64,000 nt of DNA from Gammaproteobacteria bacterium (GTDB lineage: Bacteria; Pseudomonadota; Gammaproteobacteria; Steroidobacterales; Foliamicaceae). Made by a program: the position numbers and the translations under genes. A model generated the notes under the pieces. That model saw only the letters and a list, made by a program, of their open reading frames with translations, searched no databases and was not told the DNA's origin. Within the stretch, counting starts at the first letter, position 1, and each line of letters opens with the position of its first letter. The stretch is from contig JAPOWV010000071.1 in assembly GCA_026707445.1 (NCBI GenBank), positions 62,001 through 126,000 of the forward strand, read 5' to 3'. Positions 17,218-28,746 of the stretch are shown here, piece after piece.

Positions 17218-18567
17218 CTACCGCTTCTTCAACGGCAGCGTTTTCTGCCGCGACCGGGCCACGGTGAGGCGCTCGGCCGGCGCCGGCTTGGTAATCGTGG
17301 AACCGGCGCCGATCATGGCTCCGGCGCCGACTTCCACCGGGGCCACCAGCTCCACGCCCGAGCCGATAAACGCGCCTTCGCCGATCACCGTGCGGTGTTT
17401 TCTCTTCCCGTCGTAATTGCAGGTAATCACGCCGGCACCGATGTTGACGTCCCTGCCGACCTCGGAATCGCCGACGTAACTCAGGTGCGATGCCTTGGCG
17501 CCTTCGCCCAGCTCGCTGTTCTTGACCTCGACGAAATTGCCGATGCGCGCCTTTTCTCCCAGTCTGGCCTGTGGCCGCAGCCGGGCAAAGGGTCCCACGC
17601 GGGCCTGCGCCCCAATGTGGGCGCCGTCCACCACGCAATGCGGTTCAATGCGCGCGCCCTCGTCGACCCGCGTGTCCGAAACCACGCTGTAGGCGCCGAT
17701 GCGCGCCCCGTCGCCCAGGATGATTTCCCCTTCAAGGACTACGCCCACGTCGAGGAACACATCGCTGCCGGCCCGCACGTCGGCCCGGATCTCGATGCGC
17801 TCCGGATCCGCAATCCGCACGCCCGCCTCCATCAGCGCCCCCGCTCGCCGGCGGCGAAGCAGGCGTCCGGCTTCGGCGAGCTGAGCCGGGCTGTTGACGC
17901 CGATTGCCTCGTCCGGCCCGCCAGTCCTGACCGCGCGCACGGACGTTCCCTCGGCAAGTGCGATATCAACGGTATGGGTCAGGTAGATTTCCCGCTTTAC
18001 CCCCGCAGGCTTGAGCGCCCGGCAGGCCTTGCCCAGCCAATCGCCGGGCGCCACCATCGGCCCGACGTTGATTTCGCGCACAAGCCGCTGCTCGGGCGTG
18101 GCGTCCGCATGTTCGACAATGCCCGCCACCGCGCCGTCCGGATTCCGGATGATGCGTCCGTAACCCGAAGGGTCTTCCACTTCGGCCGTCAACAGCGATA
18201 CGCCGTTGTCGTCGTCTACCAGCCGGCGAAGGGTTTCGCCCGTGACGAGGGTGACATCCGAGAACAGGACGAGTATGCGCGCGCCGGGATCGATGGCCGG
18301 CAGCGCCTGGATTACGGCGTGCCCCGACCCCAGTTGCTCGTCCTGCTCGACCCAGTCGATCGGCGCCCCGGAGAAGGCTGCGCGCACCGGCTCGGCGCCG
18401 TGACCGCAGACCACCACGATGCGATCGGGTTCAAGGCCGGCCGCGCCCTCGATTACGTGAGCCAGCAGAGGTTTGCCTCCCAGCAGGTGCAGCGGTTTGG
18501 GTATCGCGGAGCGCATCCGCGTACCCTGGCCGGCGGCCAGGATGACCACGTTCAATGCCCCGTCCAT
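17218..18567 (-). CDS. glmU: bifunctional GlcNAc-1-P uridylyltransferase / GlcN-1-P acetyltransferase
   Basis: GlmU acetylates glucosamine-1-phosphate and couples it to UTP to give UDP-GlcNAc. The N-terminal nucleotidyltransferase carries VVILAAGQGTRMRSAIPK. The C-terminal half is a left-handed beta-helix of hexapeptide repeats with the catalytic FVEVKNSELGEGAKASHLSY and the acetyl-CoA-binding NIGAGVITCNYDGKRKHRT. I chose the ATG at 18567, which shares its A with the amidase stop codon (TGATG), giving 449 residues. An upstream alternative at 18594 lies inside the amidase gene. Re-initiation after the amidase is therefore likely. Confidence 0.94.
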   Translation of the reverse strand: MDGALNVVILAAGQGTRMRSAIPKPLHLLGGKPLLAHVIEGAAGLEPDRIVVVCGHGAEPVRAAFSGAPIDWVEQDEQLGSGHAVIQALPAIDPGARILVLFSDVTLVTGETLRRLVDDDNGVSLLTAEVEDPSGYGRIIRNPDGAVAGIVEHADATPEQRLVREINVGPMVAPGDWLGKACRALKPAGVKREIYLTHTVDIALAEGTSVRAVRTGGPDEAIGVNSPAQLAEAGRLLRRRRAGALMEAGVRIADPERIEIRADVRAGSDVFLDVGVVLEGEIILGDGARIGAYSVVSDTRVDEGARIEPHCVVDGAHIGAQARVGPFARLRPQARLGEKARIGNFVEVKNSELGEGAKASHLSYVGDSEVGRDVNIGAGVITCNYDGKRKHRTVIGEGAFIGSGVELVAPVEVGAGAMIGAGSTITKPAPAERLTVARSRQKTLPLKKR

Positions 18568-20006
18568 CAGGAAGGACCTCCATACGCCGGGCAAAGGCCG
18601 GTCCAGGGCCGCGCTTGTTCAAGCCGCGCGGCCAGACCGAACAGCAGGCCTTCGCCGCCCTGCGCGGCGGCCAGCTGCACGCCGATCGGCAGGCCCTTGG
18701 ACGACCGGCCGAGCGGCAGGGAGATGGCGGGCTGGCCGGTTACATTGAGCAATTGCGTAAAGGCGGTATAGCGGTTGGTCACTTGCATGTAGCCCTTCAG
18801 GTCCTCGGTCTCCATGTCGATCTCGCCCAGGCGGGGCGCCGGGGCTGCCGTGGTCGGAGAGAGTATGACGTCATATTGGTCGGAGAATTCTCCCATCCGG
18901 CGCCCAATGTAATGGATATGGTCCATCGCCGCAGCATATTCCGACGCGCTGGCCTCCGCCCCGGCCCGCGCCATCCGCCAGGTCACGTACGACACGTCCT
19001 GCCGGCGGAACTCGCGGCCCAGCGCCTCGCAGCGCGCCTGAATGTCGGCGTTGACGTGCGCGCTCAGGATCAGCGTGGCGCAGTTGTGAAGCTGTTCGGG
19101 CGACAGCGGACAACGCGCCTCCTCGACTTGATGGCCGAGTTCTTCGCACAACCGGGCCGTGTCCCTGACCACTTCGATGACATCGGGGTCGACGGGCGCT
19201 CCGTTGAAGGAGTCCTGAACAAGCGCCACGCGCAGTGCGCCCGCCGGCTTTTGCAGCGTTTCCATCCAGGACCCGTGATGGGCGGGCGGATGATGGGGGT
19301 CCCCGGGTTCCGGTCCCTCCACCGCGTCAAGGAAGGCCGCGGAATCGCGCACGCTGCGCGTGATCACATGATTCTGAGCCATGCCGGCCCAACCCTCGGC
19401 CCGGTCCGGGCCGGTGGGGACACGGCCGCGGGTGGGCTTGAGGCCGACCAGACCGCACAGGGAGGCCGGTATGCGAATGGAACCTCCGCCATCGCTGCCA
19501 TGCGCTGCCGGGACCATGCCGGCCGCCACGGCCGCCGCCGCGCCGCCGCTGGAACCGCCTGGCGAGAATTCGGGATTCCAGGGGTTCAATGTCGGCCCGG
19601 TCACCTCCGGTTCGGTAGTGACCGCCAGCGCCAGTTCCGGCGTATTGGTCTTCCCGAAAATCACCAGGCCGGCCTGCCGGTAGCGGCGAACCAGAGTGGT
19701 GTCCCGCTCGGCCACGAACCCGTCAAACAGGCGACAGGCGTAGCCCGTAGGCTCTCCCCCGTAGTGGGCGCCCACATCCTTCAACAGGAAGGGCACGCCG
19801 TAAAGCGGACCATTGCGCCTGTCTTCAGCCAGAGTTCCGCGGGCGCGGTCATGGAAAGCATGGACCACGGCGTTGACCAAGGGGTTGCGTCGTTCGCAAC
19901 GCTCGATGGCCGCCTCCAGCAGTTCCGCGGCCCCGATCTGACCGGCGCGTACCAGCTCGGCGAGGCCGACGGCATCATACGATTCGTATTCGGGAAAAAT
20001 GCTCAC
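18567..20006 (-). CDS. amidase signature family protein
   Basis: This 479-residue protein belongs to the amidase signature family of Ser-cisSer-Lys hydrolases. The catalytic lysine is in PFLLKDVGAHYGG, and the Gly/Ser-rich signature is in FSPGGSSGGAAAAVAAG with the nucleophile region in HGSDGGGSIRIPAS. The overall pattern resembles 6-aminohexanoate-cyclic-dimer hydrolase-like and generic amidases; GatA is less likely because gatB and gatC are absent. The GTG at 20006 gives the usual family N-terminus (EYESYDAVGLAELV); an ATG at 20087 is possible but adds an unlike segment. It lies between atpC and glmU, which are neighbours in E. coli, and is coupled to glmU by TGATG. Confidence 0.85.
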   Translation of the reverse strand: MSIFPEYESYDAVGLAELVRAGQIGAAELLEAAIERCERRNPLVNAVVHAFHDRARGTLAEDRRNGPLYGVPFLLKDVGAHYGGEPTGYACRLFDGFVAERDTTLVRRYRQAGLVIFGKTNTPELALAVTTEPEVTGPTLNPWNPEFSPGGSSGGAAAAVAAGMVPAAHGSDGGGSIRIPASLCGLVGLKPTRGRVPTGPDRAEGWAGMAQNHVITRSVRDSAAFLDAVEGPEPGDPHHPPAHHGSWMETLQKPAGALRVALVQDSFNGAPVDPDVIEVVRDTARLCEELGHQVEEARCPLSPEQLHNCATLILSAHVNADIQARCEALGREFRRQDVSYVTWRMARAGAEASASEYAAAMDHIHYIGRRMGEFSDQYDVILSPTTAAPAPRLGEIDMETEDLKGYMQVTNRYTAFTQLLNVTGQPAISLPLGRSSKGLPIGVQLAAAQGGEGLLFGLAARLEQARPWTGLCPAYGGPS

Positions 20007-20079
20007 GCGGGGATTCAATTGCCCGCAGATTCTAAGTCGCCGGGAACGGGAGCGTCCATGCTCGCGAAAGTTGATCCAG

Positions 20080-20114
20080 GTATCCACATTTTCTGTGGAA
20101 AAACTTGTGGGGAA
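20080..20114. promoter_or_regulatory. cluster of three DnaA-box-like 9-mers, possible replication-initiator binding site
   Basis: GTATCCACA (20080-20088) differs from the TTATCCACA consensus at one position. TGTGGAAAA (20094-20102) and TGTGGGGAA (20106-20114) are reverse-orientation boxes with one and two differences. They sit in the 169-base gap between the amidase start and the atpC stop, followed by a more AT-rich stretch (20147-20178). A dnaA gene is not in the window. Whether this is oriC, a titration site or chance is unresolved. Confidence 0.35.
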
Positions 20115-20175
20115 CTGCCGAAATCAAGCCTGAAAAGCGCGCCGTTGTAGCACTTTCTTAACTTTGGTGAAAAAT

Positions 20176-20592
20176 TCAGTCCTGCCCGCGAAGTTTCTTC
20201 AGCGCACGGTGGCGCGCGGCGGCCTCGGCAAGGTCGCGCTGGGCCTTTTCGATGTCGGATTTTTCGGTGGCGCCGGCCAGAGCCTCCTCGGCCTGTCTGC
20301 GCGCTTCCTCGGCGGCGTTCACGTCCAACTGGTCCGGCCGGAGCGCGGAATCGGCCAGCACGATCACGGCATCGGGCTGAATCTCGAGCAGGCCTCCGGT
20401 CACGTAGAAAAGCCGCTCGTCCTCTCCCTCGCGTTGCACCCGCACCGGCCCGGGACGCAGTTCGGTCAGGAGCGGAGCGTGACGCGGCGCGATGCCGACG
20501 TCGCCCTGCGACGCAGGCGCGACGACGAAATCCGCTTCGCCCGAATAAATCGCGCCCTCGGCGCTGACGATGTCTATCTGAATGGAAGCCAC
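20176..20592 (-). CDS. atpC: ATP synthase F1 subunit epsilon
   Basis: Epsilon is a stalk subunit of F1 that inhibits ATP hydrolysis. The 138-residue protein has the N-terminal beta-sandwich (IDIVSAEGAIYSGEADFVV, GDVGIAPRHAPLLTELRPG) and a C-terminal helical hairpin rich in Ala, Glu and Arg. I chose the GTG at 20592, 2 bases after the atpD stop, because it gives the standard N-terminus; the longer open frame only reflects overlap with atpD. It is the last gene of the atpIBEFHAGDC operon. Confidence 0.93.
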   Translation of the reverse strand: MASIQIDIVSAEGAIYSGEADFVVAPASQGDVGIAPRHAPLLTELRPGPVRVQREGEDERLFYVTGGLLEIQPDAVIVLADSALRPDQLDVNAAEEARRQAEEALAGATEKSDIEKAQRDLAEAAARHRALKKLRGQD

Positions 20593-20594
20593 GG

Positions 20595-21992
<1,398 letters not shown>

Positions 21993-22004
21993 CTAGAAAG
22001 TAAT

Positions 22005-22865
22005 TCATACGGCTTCGGCGCCGCCGATGATCTCCGCGATTTCCGCGGTAATCGCCGCCTGCCTCGCCTTGTTGTACTGCAATTGCAGCGCGTCGATCAG
22101 CTTGCCGGCATTGTCGGTGGCCGATTTCATCGCCACCATCTTCGCCGCCATCTCGCAGGCAACGTTTTCCATGGCCGCGCGGAACACCTGCGTCTCGATG
22201 TAGCGCTCCAGCACCCCGTCGAGCAGCTCGCCGGCCGACGGTTCGTAGATATAGTCCCAGTGCGCCGCCAGGGTGTCGTCCTGCTCCAGCGCCACCGGCA
22301 GCAACTGCTGGATCACCGGCTGCTGGCGCATCGTGTTGATGAACAGGTTGCGGGCCAGGTACATCCGGTCGATCCGCTCCTCGCGATACTCCTGAAGCAG
22401 CACCCGGACCGAGCTGACCAGGTCCACGATATGCGGCTTCTCTCCGAGGTGCGAGGCCACACCGGTGATGTTCACGTCGATATTGCGGAAGAACTGCACC
22501 GCCTTGGCGCCGATCAGGACGATCTGCGTGGAAACGCCCGCGTCGGCCTGCCGCCTGAGTTCGCCTAGAAAGTGCCGGAACAGGTTCACGTTCAGGCCGC
22601 CGCACAGGCCGCGGTCGGTGGAGATGAGGATGTAGCCGGCCGACTTCTCCTCGCGCTCGGCGAGGTACGGCGGCGTGTAGTCCGGCCGGGCATGGTAGAG
22701 GTGGCTGGCGATCTTGCGTATGCCGTCGGCGTAGGGGCGGGCCGCGGTCATCCGCTGCTGGGTGCGGCGTATCTTGCTGGCCGCGACCATTTCCATCGCG
22801 CGCGTGATCTTCTGCGTGTTCTTGACGCTGCCGATCTTGCCGCGGATTTCCTTTGCGCCCGGCAT
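22005..22865 (-). CDS. atpG: ATP synthase F1 subunit gamma
   Basis: Gamma is the rotating central shaft. The 286-residue protein has the typical N-terminal helix (KEIRGKIGSVKNTQKITRAM), the central STDRGLCGGLNVNLF segment, and the C-terminal helix ending in NKARQAAITAEIAEIIGGAEA, all family hallmarks. It lies between atpA and atpD with short spacers. Confidence 0.96.
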   Translation of the reverse strand: MPGAKEIRGKIGSVKNTQKITRAMEMVAASKIRRTQQRMTAARPYADGIRKIASHLYHARPDYTPPYLAEREEKSAGYILISTDRGLCGGLNVNLFRHFLGELRRQADAGVSTQIVLIGAKAVQFFRNIDVNITGVASHLGEKPHIVDLVSSVRVLLQEYREERIDRMYLARNLFINTMRQQPVIQQLLPVALEQDDTLAAHWDYIYEPSAGELLDGVLERYIETQVFRAAMENVACEMAAKMVAMKSATDNAGKLIDALQLQYNKARQAAITAEIAEIIGGAEAV

Positions 22866-22901
22866 TCGTCAGGTTCCTGCAGTTGCTCCGGAGCGCGCCG
22901 C

Positions 22902-24443
22902 CTAGTAGGCGCCGCTGCTCTTGAACTCCTCGACCAGCGCCTTGAGGCCGGCCTCGATCTCGTCGTCGTAGTCGCCGGTTTCGTTGATGCGTTCGAGCAA
23001 CTCCGCGTGGTTGTCTCGCGCGTGCGCGTGCAGGGCCTTCTCGAATGCGAGCAGCTGGTCCACCTCCATGTCGTCCATGTGGCCCTCCTGCACGGCGTAG
23101 AGCGACACCGCGATCTCGGCGACGGTCAGGGGCTCGTACTGGTTCTGCTTCATCATCTCGGTGACCCGCTGGCCGCGCTCCAGTTGGCGGCGCGTGGCCG
23201 CATCGAGGTCCGAGGCGAACTGGGCGAACGCGGCGAGGTCGCGGTACTGCGCCAGCGCCAGGCGGATGCCGCCGCCGAGCTTCTTGATGATCGTGGTCTG
23301 CGCGGCGCCTCCTACCCGCGATACCGAAATGCCGGGATCGATGGCGGGCCGGATGCCGGCGTTGAACAGGTCGGTCACCAGGTAGATCTGGCCATCGGTA
23401 ATGGAGATGACGTTGGTGGGAACGAACGCCGACACGTCGCCCGCCTGCGTTTCGATGATCGGCAGGGCGGTCAGGGAACCGGTCCGGCCCTTTACCTCGC
23501 CCTCCGTGATTTCCTCAACGTATTCGGCGTTGACCCGCGCGGCCCGCTCCAGCAGGCGCGAGTGCAGATAGAAGACGTCGCCCGGATAGGCCTCGCGGCC
23601 CGGCGGACGCCTCAGCAGCAGCGACACCTGGCGGTACGCCCAGGCCTGCTTGGTGAGGTCGTCGTACACCACCAGCGCGTCCTCTCCCCGGTCGCGGAAG
23701 TATTCGCCCATGGCGCAGCCCGCGTACGGGGCGATGTACTGCATGGCGGCCGTATCGGCGGCCGGGGCCGACACCACGATGGTGTGCTCCATCGCGCCGA
23801 ACTCCTCGAGCTTGCGCACCACGTTGGCCACGGACGAGTTCTTCTGACCGATGGCCACGTAGATGCACTTGATGCCGGTGCCGCGCTGGTTGATGATCGT
23901 GTCCACGGCGACGGCGGTCTTGCCGGTCTGCCGGTCGCCGATGATCAGTTCGCGCTGACCGCGGCCGATCGGGATCATCGAGTCCACGGACTTCAGCCCG
24001 GTCTGCACCGGCTGCCCCACCGACTGGCGGGTGATGACGCCCGGGGCCACTTTCTCGATCGGCGAGTACTCGCTGGTTTCCACCGGGCCCTTGCCGTCCA
24101 CGGGGTTGCCCAGCGCATCGACCACGCGGCCGAGCAGGGCCTCGCCCACCGGCACTTCCAGAATGCGCCCGGTCGCCTTGACCACGTCGCCTTCGGTGAT
24201 GTGTCGGTATTCGCTCAGGATCACCGCGCCCACCGAGTCCCGCTCCAGGTTCAGGGCCAGGCCGTAGGTGTCGCCGGGAAACTCCAGCATCTCGCCGTAT
24301 TGCGCCCCGGAAAGGCCGTGGATGCGGCAGATGCCGTCGGTCACGGACACCACCGTTCCCACTTCGACCTGCTCGGCGGCGGCATCGAAGTTCTCGATGC
24401 GCTGCCGGATCAGGTCACTGATTTCGTTCGCTTTCAAAGTCAT
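22902..24443 (-). CDS. atpA: ATP synthase F1 subunit alpha
   Basis: Alpha is the non-catalytic nucleotide-binding F1 subunit. The 513-residue protein shows the Walker A loop [16 protein letters not shown], the conserved [15 protein letters not shown], the signature [17 protein letters not shown] and the N-terminal barrel. Length and order match bacterial AtpA. The long plus-strand open frame opposite it is an antisense shadow of high-GC codons. Confidence 0.97.
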   Translation of the reverse strand: MTLKANEISDLIRQRIENFDAAAEQVEVGTVVSVTDGICRIHGLSGAQYGEMLEFPGDTYGLALNLERDSVGAVILSEYRHITEGDVVKATGRILEVPVGEALLGRVVDALGNPVDGKGPVETSEYSPIEKVAPGVITRQSVGQPVQTGLKSVDSMIPIGRGQRELIIGDRQTGKTAVAVDTIINQRGTGIKCIYVAIGQKNSSVANVVRKLEEFGAMEHTIVVSAPAADTAAMQYIAPYAGCAMGEYFRDRGEDALVVYDDLTKQAWAYRQVSLLLRRPPGREAYPGDVFYLHSRLLERAARVNAEYVEEITEGEVKGRTGSLTALPIIETQAGDVSAFVPTNVISITDGQIYLVTDLFNAGIRPAIDPGISVSRVGGAAQTTIIKKLGGGIRLALAQYRDLAAFAQFASDLDAATRRQLERGQRVTEMMKQNQYEPLTVAEIAVSLYAVQEGHMDDMEVDQLLAFEKALHAHARDNHAELLERINETGDYDDEIEAGLKALVEEFKSSGAY

Positions 24444-24468
24444 TCCACTACCCGTGTTCTGTTTGGGT

Positions 24469-25020
24469 CTAGTTTCCGGGCCGGCCGAGTGCGGCGGCCA
24501 GAGTGCTCAGGCCGGCCCGCGCCGAACCGTCGAGGACCTGGTCGCCCACCTGCACGCGGACTCCGCCCAGAAGGTTCTCATCCAGTTCGAAGCGAAAATC
24601 CACTTCGCGTCCCAGGCGCGCCTTGAGCGCTCCGGCGATCGCCTCCTGCTGCTCCACGTCGAGCGGCGCCGCGGAGACCAGCACCGCTTCGACCCGCCGG
24701 GAGTCTTCGCGCCACAGTTGCTCGAACTGCTCCGCGATCGCGCCGAGCGCGCCCAGCCGGCGGTTTTCCCGAAGCAGCCGCATCAGGTTGCGCACGCCGT
24801 CGAATTCCCAGGCGGCCGCGTCTTCCAGCAGTTGGCAGAGCAGTTCGGTCGCTGCCTCGCTCGCGTCGGACGATTCCAGCGCCGCGCGCATTTGCGGGTC
24901 CGCGGCCGCCGCCGCGGCCGCCTTCAGCGCCGCCGACCACTGGGCCACGCCGCCGCGGTCCTTCGCGTGGGCGAAGGCCGCCCGCGCGTAAGGCCTGGCA
25001 ATGGCGCCGGGTGAATCCAT
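24469..25020 (-). CDS. atpH: ATP synthase F1 subunit delta
   Basis: Delta links F1 to the peripheral stalk. The 183-residue protein has the N-terminal helical bundle ([15 protein letters not shown]), a Leu-rich middle ([18 protein letters not shown]), and the C-terminal signature [20 protein letters not shown]. Its start overlaps the atpF stop by one base. It is slightly Ala-rich but otherwise ordinary. Confidence 0.94.
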   Translation of the reverse strand: MDSPGAIARPYARAAFAHAKDRGGVAQWSAALKAAAAAAADPQMRAALESSDASEAATELLCQLLEDAAAWEFDGVRNLMRLLRENRRLGALGAIAEQFEQLWREDSRRVEAVLVSAAPLDVEQQEAIAGALKARLGREVDFRFELDENLLGGVRVQVGDQVLDGSARAGLSTLAAALGRPGN

Positions 25021-25490
25021 CAGATCCGGTCGGCGAAGCGCTGCAGCATGGCGCCGTGGGCGCCCGCGTCGATCTCGCGCTGGAGGATCTTCTCGGCGCC
25101 GGCGATCGCCAGCTCGGCCACTTGCTCGCGCAGTTCGTCGCGGGCCTGCATGGTCTCGCGTTCGATCTCCGAGTGGGCCGACTCGACCAGCCGCAGACGC
25201 TCGCGTTCGCCCTCCTCGCGCGCTTCATCCACGATGCGCGACGCGCGCCCGTTGGCCTGCTCGATGATTTCCGAAGCCTGGCTGCGCGCCTCCGAGACGA
25301 GCTGCTCGATCCGGCCCTGTGCCGCGTCCAGTTCGCTGCGCCCGCGGGCCGCGGCCTCCAGACCGTCGGCGATCTCCTTGTTGCGCTGGTCGATGGCCTC
25401 GAGCACTTGCGGCCAGATGAACTTCATCGTGAACCACACCAGCGCCGCAAATACGAGGCATTGCGCCAGCAGTGTTGCGTTGATGTTCAT
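25020..25490 (-). CDS. atpF: ATP synthase F0 subunit b
   Basis: Subunit b forms the peripheral stalk. The 156-residue protein starts MNINATLLAQCLVFAALVWFTMKFIWP, a membrane helix running into the stalk, followed by a long charged, Ala/Glu/Arg-rich helix. It has the normal length for gammaproteobacterial AtpF, and only one b-type gene is present, so no b' subunit. Confidence 0.95.
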   Translation of the reverse strand: MNINATLLAQCLVFAALVWFTMKFIWPQVLEAIDQRNKEIADGLEAAARGRSELDAAQGRIEQLVSEARSQASEIIEQANGRASRIVDEAREEGERERLRLVESAHSEIERETMQARDELREQVAELAIAGAEKILQREIDAGAHGAMLQRFADRI

Positions 25491-25500
25491 TCGCCGGCGC

Positions 25501-26670
<1,170 letters not shown>

Positions 26671-27081
26671 TCACCCCTGATTCGCGGCAGGGGCGGCGGG
26701 CGGCGTTCCTTCGCCCAGCACCGCCGGCAGCAGCCCGGCCCAGTATCCCAGCATCGTGGCCACGAATCCGGTCAGCAACCCCAGGAAAACCAGGTCGAAG
26801 ACGATGATGCAGACGGCGAAACCTACCGCGCAAACGACCAGTTTTGCCGCTTCGCCCACCAGTACCATGGCGAGCATCTGGCCGGGCGTGGCGCCGCTGC
26901 TGACCCGCAGCAGGCCGGCAACCATGAACAGGCTGCCCAGCAGACCGATGAATGCGCCGGCCAGGGTGGCTATGCCGGCCGCGCGGCCGAATACCGGCCA
27001 GGCGACCGCACCCGCAATGGCCCCGGCCGCTGCCTGCACCAACACCAGACGCATGGCCGACTTTCGCATGGATTCAAACAT
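26671..27081 (-). CDS. atpI: ATP synthase subunit I (AtpI-like assembly protein)
   Basis: This 136-residue membrane protein with four hydrophobic segments sits first in the atp operon, the place of atpI, which helps c-ring assembly and Mg2+ supply. It has the loose family pattern of Gly/Ala-rich helices (IATLAGAFIGLLGSLFMVAG) and a basic N-terminus (MRKSAMRLVLVQAA). Sequence conservation in AtpI is low, so the call rests mainly on position and topology. Confidence 0.85.
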   Translation of the reverse strand: MFESMRKSAMRLVLVQAAAGAIAGAVAWPVFGRAAGIATLAGAFIGLLGSLFMVAGLLRVSSGATPGQMLAMVLVGEAAKLVVCAVGFAVCIIVFDLVFLGLLTGFVATMLGYWAGLLPAVLGEGTPPAAPAANQG

Positions 27082-27155
27082 AAAAACGCCACCTGCCCTC
27101 TATCGGCTCGGGTGGCACTCGCCGGCCATCGCCGGATTCGCTTCGACGAACCGTA

Positions 27156-27161
27156 ATTGTA
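27156..27161 (-). promoter_or_regulatory. candidate -10 element for the atp operon
   Basis: On the minus strand this reads TACAAT, 75 bases upstream of the atpI ATG, within the 182-base divergent region shared with the M48 gene. The -35 at the expected distance is poor. This is the best promoter-like hexamer seen there, judged by eye. Confidence 0.3.
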
Positions 27162-27263
27162 CTCCGACTTGCAGGCGCCATGCGAGGCGGCCGGAGGCAA
27201 AACGGGCCACCGGAAATCGTGATAGCTTTCCCTGACCGGACAGCACAGGTCCCGCTATCCCCG

Positions 27264-28109
27264 ATGACTCGGTACCGCCACGAAATCAGCACGGACGAAT
27301 CCCGGCGCATACAGCGATTCCTCTACGTTGTCGCGGCCGGCACGACCGCCTTTGCGCTCATTCTGATTGTGGCTTTTCTGACGGCCGACCGTTGGCTGCT
27401 CCTGATCAGCCACGAGAGCGAAAGGCGTTTCGTGGACCGGTACGTGACGGTGGTGAAAAATCAATTCCTCGAACCCGGCGATCCGGTGCTGCAGCGCTAC
27501 GTTGAGGACCTGACGCACCGGATCGCAGCGCATATGCAGCCGCCGCGCGATCTGAACATTCGCGTCCACGTGGTCAAGGGCCCGCCGAATGCCGCCGCGA
27601 CCCTGGGCGGTCACATATTCGTGCTCGAAGGGCTGCTGCGCGCGCTCGACAGCGAGAACAGCCTGGCCATGGTGATCGCGCACGAACTGGCCCACTGCAT
27701 CAATCGCGACCCGTTGCGAAGCGTTGGGCGGGGCCTGCTGCTTGACATTGCGCTTTCCTCGGCCGGCGGCGGAGGCCTGGCCGGCAGCCAACTGCTGATG
27801 AGACGCTACAGCAGGGAGCAGGAAGCGGTTGCGGACCGGGATGCACTGCTCGCGTTGAACGAGCAATACGGCCACGTAGGCGGCGCGGCGGGCCTGTTCG
27901 AGGCGCTGCGCCCATCGGACGTCGAAACCCTCCCGGGAACCGGGAGCCCGGTGCGCGACATCCTGTCAACCCATCCCGCCATCGATCGGCGAATCGAGGC
28001 GATCCGGGCTTCGGCGGCCGGGAACGGGTGGCCGACGCTTGAAACGCGGCCGTACCCGGAAGAGGTCAGGAAAGCGCTGGGGTCTGCCGGCCCTAGTTCG
28101 AAGCCTTGA
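27264..28109 (+). CDS. M48 family zinc metallopeptidase, membrane-anchored
   Basis: This 281-residue protein begins with a cytosolic segment and one membrane helix (FLYVVAAGTTAFALILIVAF). An M48 protease domain follows with the zinc motif HELAH (His140, Glu141, His144) and the downstream SREQEAVADRDAL segment supplying the third ligand. A STHPAIDRRIEAIRA end is typical of M48/BepA-like enzymes. It probably acts at the periplasmic face in protein quality control. I chose the ATG at 27264; upstream codons in frame lack a plausible lead. It diverges from the atp operon, and its last 17 bases overlap the convergent TM2 gene. Confidence 0.85.
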   Translation: MTRYRHEISTDESRRIQRFLYVVAAGTTAFALILIVAFLTADRWLLLISHESERRFVDRYVTVVKNQFLEPGDPVLQRYVEDLTHRIAAHMQPPRDLNIRVHVVKGPPNAAATLGGHIFVLEGLLRALDSENSLAMVIAHELAHCINRDPLRSVGRGLLLDIALSSAGGGGLAGSQLLMRRYSREQEAVADRDALLALNEQYGHVGGAAGLFEALRPSDVETLPGTGSPVRDILSTHPAIDRRIEAIRASAAGNGWPTLETRPYPEEVRKALGSAGPSSKP

Positions 28110-28356
28110 TCAGCAGACCCTGCTTGTCCTTGAAGGAACCCGTGATGATGAGCACCGTGTCCACGATGGTCCAGATGCCGAAACCGCCAATGGTGAGAAG
28201 CATCAGGATGCCGGTGCCGACTTTTCCTGCGTAGAAGCGATGCACCCCAAGCCAGCCGAGAAAGTAGCAGAGGAGTGCCGTTGGAACGAAGCCCTTGTCG
28301 CTAACCATTGCCTGCGCGGACGTTACGCCGGCGCTCATCTGATTCAGTTCACTCAT
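28093..28356 (-). CDS. TM2 domain-containing small membrane protein
   Basis: This 87-residue protein has two hydrophobic helices. The TM2-domain pattern is clear: ALLCYFLGWLGVHRFYAGK in the first helix and turn, then GGFGIWTIVDTVLIITGSF. The function of bacterial TM2 proteins is not known. The ATG at 28356 has a GGAGG ribosome-binding site and shares its A with the stop of the next gene upstream (TAATG), so the two TM2-type genes are coupled. Confidence 0.85.
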   Translation of the reverse strand: MSELNQMSAGVTSAQAMVSDKGFVPTALLCYFLGWLGVHRFYAGKVGTGILMLLTIGGFGIWTIVDTVLIITGSFKDKQGLLIKASN

Positions 28357-28688
28357 TACTGGCCTCCAACCTTTAGCCTTTGTCCGGGATAGCAGACGCG
28401 CTTGCCGTGACCGTCGTTGAACGATCCGGTCAGCAGCAGGATCGTGACGATCAGCGTGTGCAGGGCGTCCGCTGCGCCGACCAGGATCGCCCAGAAGATG
28501 TGCCCTGTGAACAACAGGTAAAAGGTCGCCACGAATGCCGACAAGTCGAGTATGGCCTCGACCCAGCGTTCCAGGTAGAAGTGCTGAATGCCGGCCACGC
28601 CGAAAATACCGGACAGGCACACGGCAATCGGATAGCTCTTGTTTGAAACTTGCGGATGGCTTGACTTCACTACCTCTACCCACGTCAA
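28356..28688 (-). CDS. degenerate TM2-like small membrane protein
   Basis: This protein of up to 110 residues has the same plan as its downstream neighbour: a first helix ending in GVAGIQHFYLERWVEAIL (compare the GVHRFYAGK turn of TM2) and a last helix with ALHTLIVTILLLTGSFNDG. It is a diverged TM2 domain, probably from an old duplication. The frame's first start is TTG at 28688; a GTG at 28670 is an alternative, so the N-terminus is uncertain. Function unknown. Confidence 0.65.
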   Translation of the reverse strand: MTWVEVVKSSHPQVSNKSYPIAVCLSGIFGVAGIQHFYLERWVEAILDLSAFVATFYLLFTGHIFWAILVGAADALHTLIVTILLLTGSFNDGHGKRVCYPGQRLKVGGQ

Positions 28689-28746
28689 TCAGCGCGCGCC
28701 GGCAACGCTATACGAAACGTAGCGCAAGCGCAAGCGCCTGTGAAAG

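Noticed and set aside
22572-24626. 684-codon plus-strand open frame opposite atpA, atpG and atpH
   Set aside because: It is antisense to conserved ATP synthase genes, is His/Val/Arg-rich and matches no family. Long antisense frames are expected from GC-rich third positions.
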